Shown piece by piece: positions 13,619 through 20,029 of a stretch of 20,384 nt of DNA. Under the pieces are notes generated by a model that worked only from the letters and a program-made list of their open reading frames with translations, did no database searches and was not told where the DNA came from. Each line of letters opens with the position of its first letter. The stretch's first letter is position 1. The DNA comes from an uncultured Eubacteriales bacterium (GTDB lineage: Bacteria; Bacillota; Clostridia; Christensenellales; CAG-138). The position numbers and the translations under genes are program-made. Location of the stretch: assembly GCA_902768995.1 (NCBI GenBank), contig CACXNN010000004.1, positions 1 to 20,384 on the forward strand. The letters run 5' to 3'.

Positions 13619-15324
13619 GCCGCCACCTCCCCCATCTGCATCTCGTACAGGGTCCGGTACAGGGGACAGGACGCGAGCAGCTCCTCATGGGTGCCGCGAC
13701 CCAGGACCTGCCCCGCCTCCAGCACCAGAATGAGATCGGCGTGCCGGATGGCGCTGATGCGCTGGGCCACGATGATCTTGGTCACGTCCCCGTAGGCCGC
13801 CGCCAGGGCCTGCCGGAGCCGGGCGTCGGTGCGATAGTCGAGGGCGCTGGAGCAGTCGTCCAGCAGCAGGATCTCCGGCCTTGTTGCCAGGGCCCGGGCG
13901 ATGAGCAGCCGCTGCCGCTGGCCGCCGGACAGGTTCATGCCCCGTTCGGACAGGTCCGCCAGGGCGCCCTGGGGGATGTCCTTCAAAAAGTCCGCCTGGG
14001 CGGTCTCAATGGCGAGAGCCCGATCCGCCTCGGTCACGGGCCGCTCGAAGTCCAGGTTCTCCAGGATGGAGTCCGCGAAGAGGAAATCGTTCTGGAAGAC
14101 CACGCCGAACCGGCTGTGGACGTCCTCCGCCGCCATCTGGGACAGGGGCCGGCCGTCCAGCCAGATCTGCCCCCTATCCGGCTCGTAGAACCGGAGGAGG
14201 AGCTGCAGGAGGGTGCTTTTGCCGCTGCCCGTGGGGCCGATGATCCCCAGGGTCTGGCCCCGGGCCAGGGTGAAGGAAAGGTCGTCGATATCGGGCTTCA
14301 CTTTGTTGTAGGAGAAGGATACGTGGGAGAAGACCACATGGCCCTCCGGCGCGGGCTCCTGAGGGGGCGGAGGCGCCACCCGTTCCGGGGCCTCCAGCAC
14401 CTCCCCCAGCCGCTTGCCGCTGGCGATGCCCCTCGAGCAGATGGTGAAGATGCGGGTGATGCCCAGGAGCCCATTTTGCAGGATGACGAAGTAGTTCAGA
14501 AACGCGATGATCTTGCCCGGCTCCGTGAGGCCCCTGTCCACCCGGAAGGCTCCCGCCACGATGACCGCAGCCATGGCGATATTCAGCAGCACCCCCATCA
14601 TGGGGTTGGCCACGGCCATGGTCATCTCCGCCTGGCGGTCGGCCCGGACGGCGGCTTCGTTGGCTTTAGAAAACCGGTCCTTCTCGTCCTCCGTCCGGGA
14701 CAGGGCCTTGATGATCCGCACGCCGGTCATGTTCTCCTGGATGCGCCGGACCAGCTCCTCCCCCGCCTGCTGGGCCTTGGCGAAGAGGGGGATGCTCCTT
14801 TGGGAGACCAGCAGCAGCATCCCGCCGATGAGGGGCAGGGTGCAGAGGAAGATCAGCGCCAGGACGGGCTCCATCATGGCGCTGACCAGCAGGCCGCCGA
14901 TGAGCAAAATGGGGGCCCGGATCCCCAGGCGCAGCATCCGATCCACCATGTCGTTGACCCGATAGGTGTCGGAGGAGAGCCGGGAGATGAGGGAGGGCAC
15001 GGTGAACCGATCCACCTGCTCGCTGGATAGGACCGTCACCTTGCAGAACAGGCTGTGCCGCAGGGCGCGGGTGAAGGTGGCGGCGATCTTGGTGGCCATG
15101 CGGTTGGCCGCGGCGGCGCTGAAGAACACGGCCAGGGCGCACAGAAGCATGAGGGCGCCCCAGAGGAGCAGCTGCCGCCGATCCCCCGTAGGCGCGATAT
15201 CGTCGATGATGTGCTCCAGAATCCAGGGCAAAAACAGCTCCAGCAGGGTGGAGCCGAACTTGATCCCCACCTGCAGGGCCGTCCAGCCCGCCTGGGGCCG
15301 CAGGAAGGCCAGGACCCGCTTCAT
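13615..15324 (-). CDS. ABC exporter half-transporter, degenerate ATPase subunit
   Basis: The 569-residue product has an exporter membrane domain (about 10-310) and an ATPase domain (about 330-565). Walker A GPTGSGKST (363-371), the Q-loop VFQND and a perfect LSGGQ (465-469) are present. Two catalytic positions are changed: Walker B reads LLLDDCSSALD, with D490 replacing the catalytic Glu, and the switch histidine is Q521 in VAQRIS. This is the pattern of the degenerate partner in heterodimeric exporters, and its defects lie in the same composite site as the partner's altered LSKGQ. The reading frame is open further upstream, but that part reads as an out-of-frame shadow of marR. The ATG at 15324 overlaps the marR stop as ATGA and begins the protein with a normal exporter N-terminus. 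Confidence 0.93.
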   Translation of the reverse strand: MKRVLAFLRPQAGWTALQVGIKFGSTLLELFLPWILEHIIDDIAPTGDRRQLLLWGALMLLCALAVFFSAAAANRMATKIAATFTRALRHSLFCKVTVLSSEQVDRFTVPSLISRLSSDTYRVNDMVDRMLRLGIRAPILLIGGLLVSAMMEPVLALIFLCTLPLIGGMLLLVSQRSIPLFAKAQQAGEELVRRIQENMTGVRIIKALSRTEDEKDRFSKANEAAVRADRQAEMTMAVANPMMGVLLNIAMAAVIVAGAFRVDRGLTEPGKIIAFLNYFVILQNGLLGITRIFTICSRGIASGKRLGEVLEAPERVAPPPPQEPAPEGHVVFSHVSFSYNKVKPDIDDLSFTLARGQTLGIIGPTGSGKSTLLQLLLRFYEPDRGQIWLDGRPLSQMAAEDVHSRFGVVFQNDFLFADSILENLDFERPVTEADRALAIETAQADFLKDIPQGALADLSERGMNLSGGQRQRLLIARALATRPEILLLDDCSSALDYRTDARLRQALAAAYGDVTKIIVAQRISAIRHADLILVLEAGQVLGRGTHEELLASCPLYRTLYEMQMGEVAA

Positions 15325-15770
15325 GGCTCCTCCTCCCCCTGGGTCACCATGCGCCCGCACCAGGCGGCGGCCCGGCGGGTGACCTTGTCCATGACGCCGC
15401 AGAACAGCTCGAGCTCCTCCTCGGTCAGGCCCTCCTGGAGGTATTCCCGCCATTCCCGGAAGCCGGCCCGTATCTCGGGCAGCAGGGCCAAGGCTTTCTC
15501 CGTGGGGAACACCCGGACCTGCCGCCGATCCTCCTCGTCCGGGCAGCGGGTCACCAGCCCGGCCTCCTCCAGGGCGGCCATCTGGCGGGTGACGTTGCTC
15601 TTGTCGATGAAGATGGCCTTGGAGAGGGCGTCCTGCTTCACCCCCGGATTCCGGCACACCTGCAGCAGCAGCACGCTCTGGCGGCTGTTGAGCCCCAGGG
15701 GCCGAAACCGCTCGTCCCGGTACATATCCGTGCAGCGGGCCAGGATACCGTTGTTTTTGAGATACCGCAT
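15321..15770 (-). CDS. MarR family transcriptional regulator
   Basis: This 149-residue protein is a winged-helix MarR-type regulator, expected to bind DNA as a dimer. LNSRQSVLLLQVCRNPGVKQ and LSKAIFIDKSNVTRQMAALE give the helix-turn-helix (recognition helix about residues 56-70), followed by EAGLVTR and the wing CPDEEDRRQVRVFPT with the typical Asp-x-Arg. Flanking helices at both ends form the dimer interface. It is the first gene of an operon with two ABC exporter genes; its stop overlaps the next start as ATGA. A 16-base palindrome at the predicted start of transcription is the likely operator, so it should repress its own operon until an inducer binds. The ligand is probably related to the exported compound, but this is inference. 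Confidence 0.92.
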   Translation of the reverse strand: MRYLKNNGILARCTDMYRDERFRPLGLNSRQSVLLLQVCRNPGVKQDALSKAIFIDKSNVTRQMAALEEAGLVTRCPDEEDRRQVRVFPTEKALALLPEIRAGFREWREYLQEGLTEEELELFCGVMDKVTRRAAAWCGRMVTQGEEEP

Positions 15771-15816
15771 GTCCCCTCCCCCGGCCGTTGGTATGGCCGT
15801 CGGTCTTCGTCAAATT

Positions 15817-15832
15817 CGTTGCGCTCGCAACG
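15817..15832. promoter_or_regulatory. probable MarR operator palindrome
   Basis: CGTTGCG and CGCAACG form a perfect 7+7 inverted repeat around a 2-base spacer. TTGC-type half-sites are common in MarR operators. It lies just downstream of the -10 element of the marR-ABC promoter, over the predicted first transcribed bases, where a bound dimer would block transcription. Confidence 0.75.
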
Positions 15833-15837
15833 TTTAA

Positions 15838-15866
15838 AGCATATCACCATCCACCCGCCCTGTCAA
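15838..15866 (-). promoter_or_regulatory. promoter of the marR-ABC operon
   Basis: The minus strand has a perfect TTGACA at 15866-15861, a 17-base spacer and TATGCT at 15843-15838. The predicted start of transcription, near 15831, falls inside the palindrome at 15817-15832. Confidence 0.8.
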
Positions 15867-15878
15867 CACGACAGACGC

Positions 15879-15910
15879 AAAAACCCCCGAAAGCGGCCTG
15901 CTTTCAGGGG
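15879..15910 (-). terminator. intrinsic terminator ending the GTPase-ylmH gene run
   Basis: On the minus strand CCCC-T-GAAAGC pairs with GCTTTCGGGG (one bulged T, 5-base loop), followed by GTTTTTGC. It lies 20 bases after the ylmH stop codon and just upstream of the marR promoter, insulating the two transcripts. Confidence 0.85.
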
Positions 15911-15929
15911 ATTGCCAGACTAACCTCGA

Positions 15930-16670
15930 TCACAGATACACCTGGGCCGTCACGAACAGTCGATCCTTCTTGGACCGGCCGCCCACCTCGGCAAGGCAGC
16001 CCTTGCCCCGGCCCCGCAGGGAGATCACGTCCCCTTCCTTCACCGGGGCGTCCGTGCGCTCGCAGGGCAGATAGTTCAAACTCACCTGGCCCAGGCGGAT
16101 CTGCTCCGCCGCCGCCGTGCGGCTCAGGCCGAACATGGCCCCCGCCACCGCGTCCAGCCGCAGGCTTTTCACCGTGAAGGAAAGGGCCTTGACCCGGACC
16201 AAGGGGGCGGGCACCGATCCCAGGGCGCAGGGGGAGGCTGTAACGCTAACGCGGCCCACCTTCTTCAATTCTTCCAGCAGCAGGGGCTCCACCGTGGGCA
16301 GGCAGAACACATAGGCCGTGTCCTCAAAGATGCGGATGTCCCCCAGGGATTCCCTGGTGATGCCCAGGCCCAGGGCCGCGCCCAGGTAGTCCCGGTGGCC
16401 CGGCGCGCCGAAATGGGCCTGCAGCTTCACGGAGCGAAGATGCTCCGCCGGGACGAAATCCTCCGCCGCCATGAATTCGGGCAGGAAGAAGGCCGCCTGC
16501 CGCTCGCAGCCCGGCTGACCGCCGGTGAGCACCAGGTCCTCCCCGCGATAATACTGTTGGAGCGCAGCCTGCTCCGCCGGGGTCAGAAACCCCGTCCTGG
16601 TCACGATCCCCCTTCGCTGGGCACGATCCTTGAGATCGTCGATGCGCTTTGTGAATCCTCTATCTTCCAT
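15930..16670 (-). CDS. ylmH: YlmH family S4-domain RNA-binding protein
   Basis: The 246-residue protein matches YlmH in length and layout. The N-terminal half (KRIDDLKDRAQRRG at 8-21, FLTPAEQAAL at 28-37, and HRDYLGAALGLGITRE at 92-107, with GDI at 110-112) is the YlmH-specific part. Residues about 168-235 form an S4 RNA-binding domain (LRLDAVAGAMFGLSR at 170-184, then IRLGQVSLN and KEGDVISLRGRGK). In Bacillus, YlmH has been tied to ribosome-associated quality control of stalled large subunits; in many Bacillota the gene sits in the ylm-divIVA division cluster, which is absent here. The ATG at 16670 lies 70 bases inside the upstream GTPase-NYN gene, with only a weak G-rich site before it, so translation is probably coupled. 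It is the last gene before the terminator at 15879-15910. Confidence 0.9.
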   Translation of the reverse strand: MEDRGFTKRIDDLKDRAQRRGIVTRTGFLTPAEQAALQQYYRGEDLVLTGGQPGCERQAAFFLPEFMAAEDFVPAEHLRSVKLQAHFGAPGHRDYLGAALGLGITRESLGDIRIFEDTAYVFCLPTVEPLLLEELKKVGRVSVTASPCALGSVPAPLVRVKALSFTVKSLRLDAVAGAMFGLSRTAAAEQIRLGQVSLNYLPCERTDAPVKEGDVISLRGRGKGCLAEVGGRSKKDRLFVTAQVYL

Positions 16671-19228
16671 ACCGCTTGTTTGTTCCCCTGGACCGTGGCC
16701 GCGATCCTCTCCAGGACCCGTTCCACCTCGCCCTTGAACTCCGCCGACGACGTGCGCAGCACCCCGGCGCGCAGGGCCCCCAGCCGCACCAAGGAATCGG
16801 AGGTCACCACCCGGACGGTCTCGTTCTTCCCGATCTCGTCCACCAGCCGCTCGATGTACATGTCCGCGGTCTCGTTCTCCCGGGTGTACACGATGTGGAG
16901 CCCCGCCTCGGTGTACTTCGCCCCGGTGCCGCCGGGGACCCGATAGGCGTCGAACACCAGCACCACCTCCGCCCGGGTGCAGCTCTGGTAGTTGATGAGG
17001 GCTTCGATGAGCTTCGATCGGGCCAGGTCCAAACTCTTTTCCGCCAGGGCTTTGAGCTCATCCCAGGCGAAGATCACGTTGTACCCGTCCACGATGATGT
17101 GCTCCGGGGCCTTCTCCGCCAGGGGCTGGGGTCCCGGGGCGCTGACGGTCCGGGCCGGGGGCGCCAAAATGGTCCGGACGGGGCCGAACTCCCGGGCCAT
17201 GATGGCCTCCAGCTCCTTCTCGTCCAGGTCCAGATTCCGGCGGCGGACCGTAGGCGAAAGTTCCTCCGACGGCGGCGCCTTGCCGAAACCCGTGTCCAAA
17301 TGCATATATTCCGGCACGTCCCGCCACTTCACCACTACCCCCGCACCGTGGGCGCAGAACACGCTGTCCGGGGTGTTCTCAAGGTCCGCCTCCGGATCGT
17401 ATCCCCGCTCCGCGATGACGGCCTCAGCGTTCTTGCAGGGCCTGTATCCGTCCACCCGGCAGGAGAACCGGCCCCGGCCCCGGGTATAGGCGGCCACCTG
17501 AGCGGCGTAGTCCGTCATGGCGGACACGGGGGCGGAACCGGTGACGACCATCTTGCCCCCCGCTTCCTCCGGGGCGTCGTGGACGCCGCCCATGGCCTGG
17601 ATGTCGCTGATGGCCCGGCCCACGTCGGCGAAGGGCACCTCCAAACGGAAGCGGTAATAGGGCTCCAGCAGGATGCTTTGGGCCTCCATGAGCCCCTGCC
17701 GCACGGCCCGGTAGGTGGCCTGGCGAAAGTCGCCGCCCTCCGTATGCTTCAGGTGGGCCCGTCCGGCGATGAGGGTGATCCGTACGTCGGTCAGGGGCGA
17801 GCCCGTCAGGACCCCCAGGTGCTCCTTTTCCGCCAAATGGGTCAGGATGAGCCGCTGCCAGTTGAGATCAAGATCGTCCTCCCGGACCGCGGAAGCGAAA
17901 ACAAGGCCGCTGCCCGCCGCCCCGGGCTCCAGCAGCAGATGGACCTCGGCGTAGTGGCGCAGGGGCTCGAAGTGGCCCACGCCCTCCACCGGCGCGGCGA
18001 TGGTCTCCCGATACAGGATGCGCCCCGCGCCGATGCGCACGGGCAGATCGAACCGCTCCCGGATGAGGGACGCCAACACCTCCGTCTGCAAGGCGCCCAT
18101 GAGCTGGACCTGGATCTCCCCGAGGTTCGGCTGCCAGACGATGTGCAGGAGGGGCTCTTCCTCCTCCAGCTGCCTAAGCTTCGGCAGCACCGTCCGGGGG
18201 TCCGTGCCCGGGGGAAGTTCGATCCGATACCCCAGCGCCGGGGTCAGCAGGGGACTTTCGGCGTCCGGCTCCGCCCCCAGGCCCATGCCGGGCCGGGTCT
18301 CACTTAGCCCCGTCACGGCCACCACGTCCCCGGCGAAAGCCGTTTGCACTGTCTCATATTTTGGACCGGAGTACAGCCGAAGCTGGGCCGCCTTCTCCTC
18401 CCGGATCTGGCCGTCCGTCCCCCGATAGCGCAGGGTGTCCCGAACGGAAAGGCTGCCGCCGGTGAGCTTCAAAAAGGTGAGCCGCCCGGCCTGGCCGTCC
18501 CGGGCGATCTTGTAGACCCGGGCCCCGAAGATGGGCGGCCGCACCGGCTCCGGGGCGTACTTCGTGAGGAGGGACAAGAATTCGTCCACCCCGTCCAACC
18601 GCAGCCCGGACCCGAAGCACACGGGAAAGAGCTTTCGCCGCCGGATGAGGCGAACGATCTCTCCATCGGATACGCGGCCCGTCTCCATGTACGCCTCCAG
18701 GGCGACCTCGTCCAGCATGGCCAAGGTCTCCTCGTCCTCGGCGGGCAGCGCCTGGCACCCCTCCCCGAAGGCGGTCTGCAAATCCTCCAGGAGAGCCGCC
18801 CGACTCTCCTTCGCCGCGTCCATTTTGGTGACGAAGATGAAGGTGGGCACACGGGCCCGGCGCAGCAGGGACCAGAGGGTCTCCGTGTGGGCCTGGACCC
18901 CGTCCGTGCCGCTGATGACCAAAATGGCCACGTCCATGGCGGCGATGGCCCGTTCCGTCTCCCCGGACAGGTCCGCGTGGCCCGGCGTGTCCAGCAGCGT
19001 CAGCTCCAGCTGGTCCGTCTTGATCCGGGCCTGCTTGGAAAAGATGGTGATGCCCCGCTCCCGCTCCAGGGCGTAGGTGTCCAAAAAGGTGTCCCGATGG
19101 TCCACCCGCCCCAGCTTGCGCAGGGCCCCGGCCCGATACAACAGCGCCTCGGACAGGGTGGTCTTCCCCGCGTCCACGTGGGCCAGAATCCCGGCGGTCA
19201 GTTTTTTCGTTGTCTTGGGTTCGTTCAT
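16601..19228 (-). CDS. TetM/EF-G-like translational GTPase fused to a Rae1/YacP-type NYN ribonuclease domain
   Basis: The 875-residue protein has a translation-factor body and a nuclease tail. G-motifs are AHVDAGKTT (16-24), RGIT (58-61), DTPGH (80-84) and TKMD (134-137). EF-G/TetM-like domains II-V follow to about 600; LLEPYYRFRLEVP (520-532) aligns with the TetM segment LLEPYLSFKIYAP. The loop before it reads HLKHTEGGDFR where tetracycline-protection proteins have YSPVSTPADFR, so tetracycline resistance is unlikely. A conserved-looking segment with FCAHGAGVVVKW lies at 624-635. Residues about 709-845 match Bacillus Rae1 (YacP): IVDGYNVIFAW with D714, VFDAY with D760, YTRENETADMYIERL with D789, VTSD with D811 and GALR. 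Rae1 cuts mRNA in the ribosomal A site. The start has little Shine-Dalgarno; it is 9 bases after the preceding stop. Confidence 0.92.
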   Translation of the reverse strand: MNEPKTTKKLTAGILAHVDAGKTTLSEALLYRAGALRKLGRVDHRDTFLDTYALERERGITIFSKQARIKTDQLELTLLDTPGHADLSGETERAIAAMDVAILVISGTDGVQAHTETLWSLLRRARVPTFIFVTKMDAAKESRAALLEDLQTAFGEGCQALPAEDEETLAMLDEVALEAYMETGRVSDGEIVRLIRRRKLFPVCFGSGLRLDGVDEFLSLLTKYAPEPVRPPIFGARVYKIARDGQAGRLTFLKLTGGSLSVRDTLRYRGTDGQIREEKAAQLRLYSGPKYETVQTAFAGDVVAVTGLSETRPGMGLGAEPDAESPLLTPALGYRIELPPGTDPRTVLPKLRQLEEEEPLLHIVWQPNLGEIQVQLMGALQTEVLASLIRERFDLPVRIGAGRILYRETIAAPVEGVGHFEPLRHYAEVHLLLEPGAAGSGLVFASAVREDDLDLNWQRLILTHLAEKEHLGVLTGSPLTDVRITLIAGRAHLKHTEGGDFRQATYRAVRQGLMEAQSILLEPYYRFRLEVPFADVGRAISDIQAMGGVHDAPEEAGGKMVVTGSAPVSAMTDYAAQVAAYTRGRGRFSCRVDGYRPCKNAEAVIAERGYDPEADLENTPDSVFCAHGAGVVVKWRDVPEYMHLDTGFGKAPPSEELSPTVRRRNLDLDEKELEAIMAREFGPVRTILAPPARTVSAPGPQPLAEKAPEHIIVDGYNVIFAWDELKALAEKSLDLARSKLIEALINYQSCTRAEVVLVFDAYRVPGGTGAKYTEAGLHIVYTRENETADMYIERLVDEIGKNETVRVVTSDSLVRLGALRAGVLRTSSAEFKGEVERVLERIAATVQGNKQAVWKIEDSQSASTISRIVPSEGGS

Positions 19229-19237
19229 GTTGCAGCG

Positions 19238-19453
19238 TTACCGCACGAAGGGGGCGCTATATTCGGTGTTGATCTCGCTGAGCTCCTTGAGGCCGTCGAT
19301 ATAGGGCTGGTAGATGCTTTCGATCCGGCCGCCGCCCCGGTTGTCGCAGCCCGAGCAGAATTCGCACTCGATCCCGCAGGCGCCCCACAGGGCCTGGTGC
19401 ACGATCCGCTCCCGCTCCTCCCGGGTGGTGTCCTGTATCAGCAGCGATTTCAT
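19238..19453 (-). CDS. small four-cysteine conserved-type protein, function unknown
   Basis: I do not recognise a named family for this 71-residue protein, although the opening MKSLLIQDTTREERERIV and the closing GGRIESIYQPYIDGLKELSE look like those of small conserved clostridial proteins. Residues 26-36 read CGIECEFCSGC, giving C26, C30, C33 and C36 (CX3CX2CX2C), a plausible zinc or iron-sulfur ligand set. A glycine-rich turn (DNRGGGR) follows. There is no signal peptide or membrane helix. A GAGGAGG ribosome site lies 8 bases before the ATG and overlaps the carbonic anhydrase stop codon, and the gene ends 9 bases before the GTPase-NYN start. Coding is supported by the ribosome site, tight packing and codon use. 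Confidence 0.8.
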   Translation of the reverse strand: MKSLLIQDTTREERERIVHQALWGACGIECEFCSGCDNRGGGRIESIYQPYIDGLKELSEINTEYSAPFVR

Positions 19454-19466
19454 GGTCCGCGCCTCC

Positions 19467-20006
19467 TCACCGGTCCGTCTCTTCGTCCAGCCAGCGGACT
19501 TCGCCGCTGAGGATATCGTAGATAGCGCCTTCCACGACGGCGGTCCCAGCCTCGGGATGCTCCAAAAACGCCTGCTTCAGCCGGTCCACCCCGTGGCGCA
19601 CGTTCAGGCGGCAGGCCTTCTCCTCGTCCCGCTCCATGCCCACGGCCGCCAAAATGTCCTCGGTGATGAAGGAGATGAACCCCTCCCCTCCGCCGGTCAG
19701 GGCGGCATGGACCGCGCCGCAGCCCGTATGGCCCAGCACCAGGATATGGCCGCAGTTTAGGTGCCCGGCGGCGTATTCGATGCTGCCCAGCTGGTGGTTG
19801 TCCAGCACGTTCCCCGCCACGCGGATGACGAACAGGTCGCCGACGCCCGCCTGGAAGATCTCCTCCGGGATCACCCGGGAATCGGAACAGCACACCACGA
19901 TAGCGTAGGGATGCTGCCCGTTCTGGGCGGTGTCCATCCGCCGCCCGGCGTCTCCCGTCTCCCTGTACTTTCGATTGCCCTCCTTCAACCTGGTTCGGAT
20001 ATCCAT
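19467..20006 (-). CDS. beta-class carbonic anhydrase
   Basis: This 179-residue protein interconverts carbon dioxide and bicarbonate using zinc. Ligands are C40 in CSDSR (with the D42/R44 dyad), H93 and C96 in GHTGCG. Other family marks are the N-terminal NRKY, the VIPEEIFQAGVGDLFVIRVAGN run and the IEYAAGHLNCGHILVLGH strand. Its length fits compact prokaryotic beta-carbonic anhydrases. It is cytoplasmic and probably supplies bicarbonate for carboxylations. An AAAGGAGAGG ribosome site precedes the ATG. It lies 23 bases after the metallophosphoesterase-like gene and 13 before the four-cysteine gene, so it is likely within the same transcript as the translation genes; a functional link to them is not evident. 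Confidence 0.93.
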   Translation of the reverse strand: MDIRTRLKEGNRKYRETGDAGRRMDTAQNGQHPYAIVVCCSDSRVIPEEIFQAGVGDLFVIRVAGNVLDNHQLGSIEYAAGHLNCGHILVLGHTGCGAVHAALTGGGEGFISFITEDILAAVGMERDEEKACRLNVRHGVDRLKQAFLEHPEAGTAVVEGAIYDILSGEVRWLDEETDR

Positions 20007-20029
20007 AGGCCCTCTCCTTTCCGCCGTAT

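Noticed and set aside
11762..13795. 677-codon open frame on the plus strand
   Set aside because: Antisense to the ABC exporter subunit; His/Gly/Val-rich and without motifs.
13615..15813. 732-residue version of the upstream ABC subunit with an N-terminal extension
   Set aside because: The extra residues are an out-of-frame shadow of marR; the ATGA junction at 15321-15324 and the normal exporter N-terminus support the shorter protein.
15771..15878. Riboswitch or attenuator upstream of marR
   Set aside because: The leader is too short for a riboswitch and its only structure is the palindrome, better explained as a protein-binding operator.
16601..19228. Tetracycline resistance gene of the tet(M)/tet(W) type
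   Set aside because: Overall similarity is to that superfamily, but the YSPVST loop is absent, the protein is about 235 residues longer, and it carries a nuclease domain within a housekeeping-like operon.
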